Source: Candidatus Omnitrophota bacterium (GTDB taxonomy: Bacteria; Omnitrophota; Omnitrophia; Omnitrophales; Aquincolibacteriaceae). Taken from it: a DNA stretch of 64,000 nucleotides. Shown here piece by piece: positions 35,725 to 48,400 of this stretch. Where the stretch lies: assembly GCA_030698625.1 (NCBI GenBank), contig JAUYMS010000035.1, forward strand, positions 73,950 to 137,949. Reading direction: 5' to 3'. The notes beneath the pieces were generated by a model. It was not told where the DNA came from and searched no databases. It was given only the letters and a program-made list of their open reading frames with translations. A program made the translations under genes and the position numbers. The first letter of the stretch is position 1. Every line of letters begins with the position of its first letter.

Positions 35725-36284
35725 AGAAAATCCTCATCATCGACGACGAAGAAAAATTCGGCCTGATGGTGAAACGGAATCTGGAACGAACCGGTCACTA
35801 TGAGGTTCGTGTTGAAACCCACGGGGCTGAAGGGCTGGAGGCCGCCCGGGATTATCGCCCCAACATCGTCTTGCTGGACATGATGATTCCGGACCTTCGG
35901 GGACCCGAAGTTGCCTGGCAATTACGTACGGATAAACGGCTGCGGCGGACGCCGATCATTTTTCTCACGGCCGTTGTCGGAAGGAAACAGACTCACACGT
36001 TTGCGGGTCTCGTGGGTGGGGGATGGCCTTTTAGAGCCCGTCCCTGCGTGGCGAAGCCGGTGCGGACGAGGGACCTAATCGATGCTATCGAACAGAACCT
36101 CTGGCGCAAACGCGTATTTATGCTCAAACCCATCTGCGCTACGTGTCATCGTAAGGTCGAGTCGGTCAATGACGCCTGGGTCGAATTTCCCGAGCCGCTT
36201 CCCTCGGAAGACAGCGAAATTTTAGAGAAAGGCGTCCTGAATCATTTCGATTGTCATTACGCCGACGATTTACGAATTTCCTAG
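35721..36284 (+). CDS. Response regulator with C-terminal Cys/His cluster
   Basis: 187 aa from a GTG overlapping the upstream TGA. Residues 1-125 are a receiver nearly parallel to the previous protein (IIDDEEK, Asp in IVLLDMMIPD, VAKPV). The last 55 residues hold ICATCHRKV, then a Trp, then HFDCH, a spacing like the small Cys-rich tails (C-x2-C ... H-x3-C) found on some receiver proteins; zinc binding is likely. The CATCH string matches a haem c motif, but the protein has no signal peptide. It is the last gene of the signalling cluster. Confidence 0.85.
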   Translation: MKKILIIDDEEKFGLMVKRNLERTGHYEVRVETHGAEGLEAARDYRPNIVLLDMMIPDLRGPEVAWQLRTDKRLRRTPIIFLTAVVGRKQTHTFAGLVGGGWPFRARPCVAKPVRTRDLIDAIEQNLWRKRVFMLKPICATCHRKVESVNDAWVEFPEPLPSEDSEILEKGVLNHFDCHYADDLRIS

Positions 36285-36347
36285 CCTAGATATTACTCCT
36301 CCCTATTAGTCCGTGTTAGCGATTGCTAGGTCCCCTTTGCCCCAAAT

Positions 36348-36376
36348 TTGAATATCCCCGGATCACCGGGTACCCT
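36348..36376 (+). promoter_or_regulatory. Possible promoter and palindrome before giant gene 2
   Basis: TTGAAT (36348-36353), a 17-base spacer and a weak TACCCT (36371-36376). The spacer contains the inverted repeat CCCGG-ATCA-CCGGG (36357-36370), which could be an operator or a short hairpin ending the previous operon. Confidence 0.3.
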
Positions 36377-36418
36377 TAATTAAATCTTTTTTTCCGGAAT
36401 CGGAGGCTCATTTCGTAC

Positions 36419-39400
36419 ATGCGGACTATGGCTAAGCCCTATCTCTATCGTGCGATCGCCGTACTCGTTGCGACGACGTTTTTAGTGTCGGATCTTACGC
36501 TGCCCGCGTACGCGCAGGAGACGATCGGGGCGCCTTCTTTGGAGACAATCCCCGCCGATCTTTCATCCATTGACGTCCCTGTCGATTTAGGCACGGTTGA
36601 AGATTCCTTTCAGGGGAATACCGGTAAAGTTGTTGTGCTCATACAGGATGCCCACTCGATTCCCGATGCGCAGCGAAGTGTCCGGGAACTTATTAACCAT
36701 TTTCAATCACGGTACGGCGTTTCGTTGGTCGCTGTCGAAGGCGCTGCCTCCCGGCTCGATGCCCAATTATTTAAGAGTTTCCCCGACCAGCAGTTGCTCA
36801 AGGAAGTCATTTCCGAATACCACGCTGAAGGAGAAATTGCCGCAGGTACAGAAGCGGCGCTGTTTAACGAAACAGCGGCTGTTTATCACGGAATCGAAGA
36901 CTGGGATCTCTACGAAGAGGGACTTGCGCATTACCTCCGCACGACCGAACTGCAGGCTCAAATTACCGCAAGTCTTGAAACCCGCCGCGAGGTTCTGGAA
37001 GCAGAAAAGGAAAAAGTTTATTCCGAAGAGCTCCTCGGCATCGACCGGATTCTGCAGGGATTTTACGCCAATGACAGCGACTTGCTCGAACTCGTGCAAG
37101 CGCTGGCGCACTACCTGAAACCCGATTCCGATACGGAAGTGGCCCTTCTTTTGGCAAACAGTGAACGCGATCCCGACGGTGCGGTTTCCCTTGAGGATGA
37201 AGTCGAAGACATGGCCTGGCGTATCAAGACGGAATTGGCCGCGCTTGACGCAGCCGGGGACCTCAAGGCCCTCAACCGGAAAAGCCAAACCTTCTTTACC
37301 TCAGAAATCAATGCCGAACAGATGGCCCTTTTTCTCGATGAGATGTCGGCCAAGCACGGGCTGAGTTTTAAAGCCTCGCCGGTGATGCGCCGGCTCATGC
37401 AACGGCATCGCCGCCTGCGCGATCTTAGCGGAAGCCGCTTTTTCGAAGAGCTCAATCGATACATCGGGGATGTCAAAGAATCCGTATTTCGCACGGATGC
37501 CGAACGCGGCTTGGACGGCGAATTCGAAAATTTGAGGTTACTTTTCAAGCTCTCGAAGCTTGAAGTGAGTTTTGATGAGTGGCAGAAGTTGGGTGCGAAT
37601 GATGCCGTTCCTCAGGAACTAAAATCCCTTTTTGAATCGCACCGCGCTTTTTACGAAAACTCCGAGTCTCGTGACGATGCCTTTCTCGGCAATCTCACGA
37701 AGCTCATGAAACACCACGATGCGGCCGTCCTCGTGGCCGGCGGTTTCCATACCGACGGCCTGACCCAAAGATTCCGCCGGCACAATATCTCTTACTTGCT
37801 CCTCGCTCCGCGTATTCCTTCGATTCCGGAAAAATCAAGATACCAAGAGCAAATGCAGGGAGAGGTCAGCTGGAAGGATTATTTCAGGGCCGAGGACGGC
37901 CGTATCAATCTTTACGAGGCCTTCGCACGGGCAACCCGTGACCGACTGTTGGAGCGAACCACGGCAGGTTCTCGCGCAGAAACCCTCAAGCTCTGGCGCG
38001 ATGAAATCATCCGTGATTTGGCCGCGCGCGGTGAGGTTGAGAGAGCGGGCGAACATACGCGGCTGTTGGACGAAGTCAATGAGGCACAGGCAGCCGGGAA
38101 TGAGTGGCAAGAGAAGTGGATGGCCAATATCAACGGTTTTTTCAAAGGCCTGGAGCGCTTGCAGATCAACGGCGAAATGAATCAGGCCAATGTGCTAAAG
38201 CTCCTGCAGCCGGCGAACATGATAGCGGCCCGCACCGGCCCGGCCCAGTTGAGTTTGGGCAATCCGGGCCTTGCGATTTTTGCCGCGCCGCTTACCGCGA
38301 TCGATCGATCCGAGTTAAGAAATGAAGATGGGATGCCGGAGCCGATGCAAAGAGTCCTCGCGGACGCGGCAGGCAAGATAAACCGGACTGCCGCCATCGA
38401 CGACGAAGTGCTGAAGAAATACAGCAGGTCGCGTGAGGGTATGCGCATGAGCATTTTCAGGCAGGCGCTGGCGGATCTCGTGACTGCGGGTTACTTCGAG
38501 GGTACGGAGTTTCCTTTTCTTCTCTCCGGCCTCGTCAATAATACCCAAAAGGAATTCCAATTTTTTTCCAAACGGATTCGGGACAGTGCATCCCTGCGGG
38601 AAGTTATGACCCGGCTCTGGCAAATACACCGCAAATACAGTCGTTTTGTCGATGACGTGAACGAACGCATTCTGGCTCAGGCCCCGATCGGAGAAGATGG
38701 AAAAGTTCTGGGGCTTGTGATGCAGGTCATCGAGGAGCAAAATGACGAACAAACGAACCCGCTCTATTCCCGGCCCGACGGATTCATCATTCTCAACCTG
38801 GCGGCTCTCATCGACAGCGCGCGTGATGTGTACGGAAACGAATCCGTCGCCCACGAGGCCGGGCACGGCATGGCCCATTTGATCGATAATGTACCGTCAA
38901 ACCTTCCGGAGCACTTGGAGCTCGCAGCCAATTGGGCTGCGGCGCAATTCGCGGGAGTCGAGGCGATGGCCGCTTATGCGAACCAGGTCTTGGACGCGCA
39001 CATTCGTTCGAGCGGCGCAGATCGCGTTTATCCCTATTTTGCTACGCCGATTCTGGTCTTTGCCGAAGAGGCAGGCATTCGGCTGGAACGAGAGGATGTG
39101 GCCAGGAAGAATGCGGACAAGAGCCGTATCGAGGCCTACCGTCAATACTACCGGAGCCTCGCGTGGAAAGCGAGCCGTTCGGGTTCCGAGCGCTCCGAAC
39201 TTAGGGCCGGTACGAGCTTTTGGAAGTCAAAACGTTTATGGGTCAGCGCTGTCTCAGCCGGACTTTTGGCATTTGCACTATGGAGGTCAATACCGCCGGG
39301 AGAGGCGCCGCAGCTTGAAGCTCCTCAGGCAGAACCCCGCCAAGAGCAGGTCGTTGCAGAAGACCCGCCGGTCTCCGTAGCGCCGGCAGTGGAACCCGCT

Positions 39401-42400
39401 CCGCAGGAAGCAACCAAAGAGGAACCCGTTGTTGAACTCCCTGCGCCCGTCGCGGTGGTCCCGGCCGAAGAAGCTCCGGCGCCCGGCGAATTGACCGATG
39501 ATGAAAAGAGGGTCATCGAAATCGCGCGCCGCCACGGAATTGAAATTACTCCCGAAGAATATCGTGAAATGATTCAAATTCTAAAGGCGAGCCAATCGCG
39601 TGACATCGATTACCGCGTTAGCCACGAAGCGGCATTGCCTGCGGCACAGCACTTGATTCCCGGGGCGGCTCAGATATTTGGTGAAGGCGAAGGATTGTCC
39701 CTTACGGGGGATGAGGCGTTAAGCGCCGAGGATTGGGTGGCGAAAGCCATTGTGCCCTGGATGATGATTTATGGCGTGGACTACCACGAAGATTCCTGGC
39801 AGCAACGGGAGTTTATGGATTCTCTGCGCTATGCCCAGCCGATTACTCAAAAGGCACTCACCGATATGGTCAATGCGGGCCAGATCACTAAAGATGACGA
39901 GCTTCCGGATCTTTGGCGCGGGCTCGGCTTTTTGAATGTGCTCGACGACGATGAATGGGTTGTGCTAGACAATGAGTGGAGTAAGGTCCCGCGAGTGAAA
40001 TTCAAGAGCTATATGGGTTTTCTCATGATGACGGCTCTTTTGGAATACCAGCATCGCGTGGTTGAGCAATGGGGATACCCCGAGCTCTTTCCGCGCGGCC
40101 CCGAACACTGGTATCTGCCGCAGAATTTTTATAGCGAACTAGTCTTTTCGTTGAATAATGAAAACTTCGACCTCATGAAAGCGCGGATATTCGAGCGCAG
40201 GATCTCGGAACAATTCACCCGTATCTATTTCATGAATATGCATCGCGATATATGGCACGACCTCTATGTGCCCGCTGAAATCAGGCTGCGGGGTCAGTTG
40301 CGGGAAGCTTACCCTCACCTCGCCCTCCGGATGGCCGGCGACCCGGAGAGCCAATGGCGTGTTAACTCGCTGTCGGACAAAGAGGTCTCCCGTTCTATTT
40401 TCTTTCAGGTCTTATCCGAGCGTTCATTTTGGCCGGAAGGTGCAACCACGATTCGTGAAGTCATTGAGAGTGATATCTTTCAGCGGACTATCGACCGTCT
40501 CCTAACCCTGCGCAGCGAAGGTCTCATCGCCGATTACTATGCTCCGGGCAATCCGCCCGAGATGCGCCAGATACTGGCGAATCTTCAGGCGGGCCGATAC
40601 GCCGTCCTTGTGGAGTCCGGCCTGACAGGGAAAATCAGGGATATGGATAGAATTGAGGCTGACTACATTCTCGGAATCGATTTTGCGAACACCTTGCCGC
40701 TTGATGCTATTCGCCTCCGGGCGACAGCCGAGAGAAACAATAGTATTACCGAACCTGATGATTATGATGTTCGTCAGCGGCTGTTACGTGATCTTGCCGT
40801 GGAGACGGCCTTTGGCCTGGATTTCGGCGCGCACTACACGGGCGCGCGTGAGATGGCGGAAAACGAATTCGATATGGAAGCCCTCCGGGCTCTTTATGAC
40901 CAGCGGACCGACATCGAGCCCGAACTCGAGATGTTCTGGGGCCGCGACCTCAACCGCAACGGCCGTCATGATTCCGGGGTAATCAACGGCAGTAACGGGG
41001 CGCGCAGGCGCCTCGAAATTCCCATGAAGTATTGGGAACTGATCCTCATTCTTTCTTCTGTTCCTGAGGGAGAAGACCTGAATCTCCGTCCGGATATTCA
41101 ACGGCATGTCCGCGAACTCTTTTCGGCTATGACGCATCACCCGATGTGGGAACAGGAATTCAACTTTGATGATGAACGGACCGGTTCGGTTCAGGTCGGT
41201 GCCGTCATCGGAACGACGACAAACCTTTTAATTGACGGGTGGGAAGACCCCGCGGCGAGACTGCAGGCGCTCGCGACGATCTTCCGGGATCCGGCGACGC
41301 ATCCCGTGGTTGATAGCGTAGGTGATCCGGTGATGGTGGACGGTCAGGCGGTTGAGCGTACTCAGCGTGAGACGATCATACGCTATGGCGTGAGAATGCA
41401 TCACATGTGGCTCAATGAAGCCCGGCCCTCAGAGGCCCAGATGCAGGAAATTATTGCGAGTTTCGAGACAGACCCCCTGGCGATTCGAAAGTACGGCCCC
41501 GAAGTCATCGCTATGGCCGAACACTTTGCCAAGTCGACAACGGACTGGGAAACGACTCAGAGAGATCAGGAAAGAGTGACCGTTCGCCTGGAGTCCGGAG
41601 TGCAGGCGCGTTCGGAACTTAGGTCAATGGAAGAGATCTATGCCCGGACTTTGGAGGAATACGCCGCGGGCATTTACAAACTTGAAGACCGTATCTTTGA
41701 ATTGCGCGCCGACGAGGGAGTGGTCGACAGCGGAATTTCAGACCTGATTAATCTGCACATGGGACCGGATGTATTTCGGGATCCGTTAAAGCTCTTGATT
41801 CTGGATCACGCCCTGTGGCGTTTAGCCGAACCCGGCGCAATTCGCCCTGAAGTGATTATGCAGGCCATTACCATGAACGACAGCCCTGCTGACCAGTTGA
41901 AAAGGGCATTGCTCATCGATGTGCTCGGAAGATTTATGGGATTGAATCCCAAATATGACGGTTTTTTCAAAGGGGTGCCCGACATGATGCCGGAAAATGA
42001 GCCGGCTATGGCAGCCGCTCGGCGAGCCATTGAAAGGCAGGGAGGAGAGAAATTGATCGGAGAGCCGCCGAGCCGTAAAGATGACGAAGATTTTATGAAG
42101 GCGATCGCGGCACAGCATGTACCGATTCTGCCGAGAGCGACTCTCGAAAACGCACTCCTGCCCGTAACGGGCCCTGAAATCCTGGGCTTCATCTTTATAA
42201 ACGGGAATGGACAGGATAAAGAGGTCGAGCTTGAAGGCGTTAAGATCTCGACGAAATCCCTGCAAATGAGTAATCCGAGAACTGAGCATATGTTTCAGGT
42301 GCTGCGCCGCAGCGTCGCCGACAGCTCCAAGAACGGAGTGCCCGAGAGTTTTGAGAAGTCGGCACAGGTGCAGGCAATATTTGCGAGGCCCACCACCGAA

Positions 42401-45400
42401 GGGGCAGAAGCTACCCGAAGCTATCTACTGGGTTTTCGCGACAAAGACAATGTCATTTTATTTACGCAGCCCGATGATTTTCATGTTTCGCGTGATCAGC
42501 TGAGTGAAATCCTGGAGCAGAAAATCGAGGACGGACCCATTTCCCTCATCGCTCCGGTAAATTTTGAGAATGGCGCCGAATACAGTTTGACCTATCTTGT
42601 GAGTGAGGCTCGGCAGGACGGTGCGCGCGTACAAGGCGGTGTCGGATGGGTGGCCCCCCTTGCCGCATGGAAGAGCGAGGGGACGTTTCCGGCTTACGGG
42701 GATCTTAAGGCCCTGAAGACCCGATTAAAGGAATACCCTTGGAGTACCGATATTGGTGCCGTCATTATTGTGGATGATGAAATACAGATCGTAAAACGGC
42801 AGTTTCACCGATTGTCTTTGTTTCCCGTGCCGAGCGAACCCTCGCAGGAAGACGGCTGGAAACGTACGCGAATAGCGGTTTTAAACCGGCTTCGCCGCTG
42901 GGATGAACGGAGGCAGGTCCGCTTCTACAATCTCTACCGTGTTCCCTTTAAGTACAATGTGGGCGATCTGGAGCATGAACCCGGGACGGCCTTGGTTCTG
43001 GTGCCGGAGTGGAAAAGCCCGAAAGACGGCGTGTTGCGAAAAAAGACGCCGCCCAAACCGGCTCCGAATGATCTTAAACCGAAAGACGAAGATCCGGAGG
43101 TTGTCGCCGTTGGCACGCGAGGTGAGACATACAGCTCGGCGTGGGGTGATGGTGATGCGAGCACGCCCTGGAAACAGAAGAAGCGCTCGGAGCTACGAGT
43201 ACCGGATGACTTTGACGAGCTAGATCCCTGGCGGGATGAGCCCGAAGGGCCGCGGTATGAACCGCGTGACAAAGGAGCCGGATTATGGCTCGCATTGGGC
43301 GTGCCGTTTGTTTTCCTTGGGACTTTGGCAGCTTCACGGCTCGGGTTTGAACAGAGATTTGGATGGTCGGTTGGTATCGCTGCAGCGATCAGTCTTCTAT
43401 ACTGGGCCTTCGTCTCACTGATTTTTGAAAACGAAGCGCAGGGAAGGCGTCCGCTCTATGATGGTATCAGGATTACCGACGATCATATGGCTCTTGAAGA
43501 GGTGACCGAATTGCCGCGGATGGAATTTTACCTGTCGGTGATTCAGTCTCAGCGGCCGGTCGGTGTCGTGATCGCGAGCGAACTGCAGATGCGCGAAATC
43601 CGGACCGATCACGTTTTGGGAATTTGGATCGACGGTACTTTGGTTTACGAACCCGGTCTCGACGGGGAGCTCAATCTCGTAACAAGTACTGCGCCCGATT
43701 TGGACCGGGAACGCATCGCGATGGATTGGGCGGCGCGTCATCGCCCGGCGAATACACAAGTTTCCATTACATACCAGAGACCACCGATCCAAAGCTCCCG
43801 GCAGAGGTCCGAGTTGCGCCTGACGAGGCGGAGTTTCTTTCCTGCTGCCGCTGCGGGTGCGGCTGCATTTTATGCGACGGTCACCGGAGCTTCCGCACAG
43901 GAAGCTAAATCACGAAATCCATTGCTTCAAGATCCCGATCTCCGCGAAATCTATACGAATACCTACAAAAGCCTGGTTGAGCTCCGCGCCCCGAACGGGA
44001 TGCCTTACAACCAAACCCCGCGCGCGATCAAGCCTCTGGAAGGCTGGTTTAAATCGGCCGACGTCGGGTTTATGTGGATGGCCGATATTATTGCCGCAAT
44101 AAATCACAAGGACCATCCCATTGTGGGCCACTCCTCGCCCGAAGCCGTCAAGGAGCGAATCCGGAAATCCATTAAACAATACAGGCAGTTGGTGAGGGAC
44201 CACGGCCTTAAGATCAAGCACCCTAAGACGAATGCAGAAATTAACTCCGGAATTATTCCCGAAGTGATCGAAAATAAGCAGGGCGAGCTCTATACCTTGA
44301 AACAGGAAATCCCCGGGCAGGATGAGATTGCACAGGCAGACCGCGAAAAAGGCTATGTTTATGCGGCCTATGACATGATGATTCTGACGGAGCGCTTAAT
44401 GCGTCTGGCCGAGATCTTTAAGGTGGGAGCCAATATCGTGCCCGAGTTGGAGGACGGCGAGATCGCGCGCATTGCCGCTGAGTTGGTTGCCGGTACGAAC
44501 TACGGCGCCTTCCTCGACGGCAATGACAATTTCCACTCTCAGGTATTTGTTCCGCAGGACGGCACACGGAAGGGGCAGCATATCCGCAGTAAATGGAAGA
44601 TCGATAACAAACACACCGAAGCCAAGATGATGTTGCCTCTGATCAGGATGGGAATGATTGCTCAACCGGGTCAGGATTTGGGCAACCGCATCGCCGAGGG
44701 GAATCGTATCTGGGAAAAGATGTTCTTCCGCTGGGAGCCGCGCCGGGTCGGCGATGAGACGCTCTATATATTAGAAGGCGACGGAGAACGAAGTGCCTTC
44801 ACCGAGTATTTCGGCAATCTCTTCTACGATGAAGCTGAGGATTCTCCCCATACGGAGGGCCTTAGCCACGGAAATTATTATCGCATTGCTGAGCATGCCG
44901 GTCGGGCGCGCGGGCATGAAGTTTTCACGACGGCACCCGGCATCGGGGCCGATCGCAAATACCATCAGATGGGCCTAAATGCTTTCACCTCCATTGTGGT
45001 AGTTGGCCCTGCCTTAGCACTCACTACGGGCAGCCAGGCGGCAATCAACAACTTTAAGAAGTTGTTTGCTCTCGGGAAGCAATGGGGCTCTTATGTGGCC
45101 GGTTGGGGGTTCGCCGATGCCGTTGATCCCACGACAGGTGTGGCGGTTGATCCCAAACGCCTATTGATGAACCAGGCCTTGATCCTGGAGTCATTGAATT
45201 ACCCGATTCTGCGTGAACTGGAAAAGCGCATGCCGTGGTATCAGGATGTGGCGCGTATGCGCCGTCAGTTGGATCACGATAACCCGCTGCCGGAGCGCGA
45301 ACCCGTCTTTCGCGTCAATGTGCCGTCCCGGTATTATCCGCGTTATGAACGTGCGCGGGGATTCCCGCGCGCCTCGGTCAACCGCTTATCGCGTGTCGTC

Positions 45401-48400
45401 ATCAGCCGCGTACAGGACGAAATTGATGCGCCTTTCAACTCTACGAATAAAGAGCATGTCCTTGCCCTGATGAAGTATTTCCACATGACCGTGGCCAATG
45501 TCTTTTCACCGGCTGTGGAGGCAACCGACGACGGTCTCCTTAATTACTGGGCAGGGCTTAAAAAATCACCGGCGGAACTCGTCGAACATTTTTTCTGGTG
45601 GTGGCAGGTCCGAGAGCTCGCTAACCATTATGGTGTGAAACTCGCGGAAATCGGCGATATCGGTTATTGGAATACACGTGCGATCGAAGCCCAATCCCTG
45701 AAGTTTGCTATCGATGAGTTCAAGCAAAAAGGGACACGGAATCGCTCGGAACTTCGGCAGGTTGTTGCCGCTGAAGAGCCTGAGTTTATTGAATTTGGCG
45801 ACGCTGATTCTTTGGTGGCCGACATCATTTTTAAGAGGGAAGAGCCGGTGCCCGGCGAAGAGACTCAAGTCATCAACCTTTTCATATTATCGGATTCGCA
45901 AATGCAGATCGGGAAGGAGGGGATCGTCGGTGCAAAGAGCAAAGACGGAACGGTTACACTCAAATACCGCGTGCAATACCGGAGCCAGCCGCGAGGAGCC
46001 TGGGACACAGGGGGTGAAATCGGTCTTGTTTTCTCAACTACAGACGGAACCTTAAGCGGCATTGATCCTCTGGATTTTCATGAACACAAACGGGGATTTG
46101 AGGGGGTTTCGGATGCCCTTGAGCTGTGGCTGAAGAGTCAATTCGATCAGAAACTGAATCGTGACAACGCGGCCCTGTTTCCGCGTCAGGTAGAGACTGT
46201 TGCCCTGGTTGCGGAGGAGAAACCTGCGGACCCCCTGGCCGGCACCATCTCTCTGGCACTCGAAAATATTGCGCGTTCTGATTTTAACGGTGTTGCGGAA
46301 GCTTTAAGCAAAGTCCCTGCCGTTGCGGCACAGGCACGCGAAGGCAATGGCGATACGAACGCGGCGATCAACCACGCTTATGAAGTCATTCTTAATGCCA
46401 TCGATCAGTTTCGAATGACTCATGATGTTTCACGCCTTATCGAGATCGCTTTCGACATCGAATCCAATGTCCCTTATAAGACCATTAATTTTGAATCTGT
46501 CAAACAGCTGCGCTTAAAAATTGACGGTCGGGCGAGATGGTTAGCGGAATCCGATGCGGATGACCTGGCGGAATACGTTCGCTTTCTCATAGCCCTCGAT
46601 ACGAGGGATAAGGAAGGCCCCCGGAAACAGCCCCTACAGATTTCCGCGCGGCCTGCGTTAATTGCTGCGGAGCGTTATGTGGCGCAGCGCATTCCGGGCG
46701 CCGCACAACCGCTGGCCGATTATGTGGAGCAACTTATCGAACAGCGCGTTCACCGCGGGCCTTATCGCAATGCCCTTCTTTTTGACCTTATTGGAATCTA
46801 CTTCGGCATGGCGGGAAAATATCCGTATGTCGGCCAGGAGGCATTAGGCGAGGCGGCGCTCATTAAGGGCCTTTCGCTTATCAAAGACAATGGACTGAGT
46901 GAAGAGGCTCGGCCACGCGCTAATCAGGCATTTAATGCCTATTTCAGGACGATCATTCAGCACAAGTTAAAAATACGCGATCAAGCGGGCGCGGTTAATG
47001 TTGCACTTCGGGCTGCTGTACTGCAGAAAGCCCACAGCGACCTCATCAGCGAAAGACAGGTTGAGAATGCACAACGCCTCGTGGAACAGCGCCCAGAGCA
47101 ACCCAGGCATGAACCGCGCGAGCAAAGGCCGGAACCGCCGGCTCAGGCCAGGCCGGAGGAGCCGCGTGAAAAAGCAGCAGCAAAAAGTACGGCTCAGACA
47201 GCCCCTCAGGTGGCGACCCGCATCAAGAAGCGTTTGGAACGGGCGATTGCTCAAGGAAAGATCGATTCACGGGCCGAGCTTGAGAAACTCTTAAAAGCAG
47301 AATCCGAAACGGCTAAGCGTGACCATAGCGTCGACTTTGATCTCGGAGACAAGGATCTCGTGAAGTTGCACCGTTTTACCGAAAAGGTCATCAAAGGTAA
47401 GAATGGATTAGTGGAGTTAATTCAAGCCCAGCGTGCGAGGTTCAAAAGCGCAGAGCCTGCGGCGGAAGCCGAAAAGACCGACGGTAACAAGAAGCGTAAA
47501 GAAAGAAAAAGTAAGAGGCCAAGCAAGGCCAGGGACGAAACAGCGGTTGCGTCGGCTGCCGAGAGTTCGAGCAAGGCCTCCGGCGCTTGGGAGAAGCATA
47601 TTACCGCATTAAAAAATGCGTTGAGGGATGAGCGCGCCGACCTGGTCCGCCAAGCCCTGCTTATGCTCGTTCCGAAATGGCGCAAACGGAAATACAAATT
47701 TGGCAACCGCGAACATCAAAGTCTTATGGAACAAGCGGTTGCCAAATACGGCAACCCGGAGGATAAGGAACCTGAAGATCCGCGCATTAAACGCTCTGAA
47801 CTGCGGGTTGGCGATCCTCGAGAGCTGCTGGCGAATCTGCTTCAGCATCAGCTTGGGACGGTTATCGGAGCGATGACAGAGGCGGTTGGAAATTTGACCG
47901 ACGATGCGGGTGAACCGGATAAGAATCTCGAAGCCGTGCTCCGGCTAACAGCTATTTTAGACCAATTCATGGCGGCTTTTGGTCCGGAAAAGCGGGGGTC
48001 GTTTTTCAGGGCCACTCACCCTCAGGGTCCCTTCCTCGCAACGCCGCATACGATCGCGTTTGGTGAAGAATATGCCCGGCTCAGCCAGGCGGATCCGGAA
48101 GGTAAAATCCTGACGGCCGATGAAGTGGCGGAACTCGATAGGAGCGCAAACTTTTCGCTGATTCATGACTCGTTTGTGCCTCTGCTGCCGCCGCTTGAAA
48201 AGTTTGTCGAGAAACTACGCCTCAAGCTGTCGACGACGCCTGCCGGTATCGACCCGGAAGATATTATTCAATTGCAGCGTGCGGTTAAGAACCTACAGCT
48301 CAGCGCTGAAGCTTTAATTGCCGATTTAGACACAGCAGCAGCGGCAGGCAGCGAAATCGCAGTCGCTCGCGAGCCGATTCTCATCGGCGTCGACGGCGAT

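Noticed and set aside
36130-36145. CATCH in the receiver protein as a haem c site
   Set aside because: There is no signal peptide and the domain follows a cytosolic receiver; zinc binding is the simpler reading.
47090-47190. Arg/Pro/Glu-rich stretch as a CRISPR-like or DNA tandem repeat
   Set aside because: It is low-complexity protein linker (EQRPEQPRHEPREQ) with no regular DNA repeat and spacer pattern.
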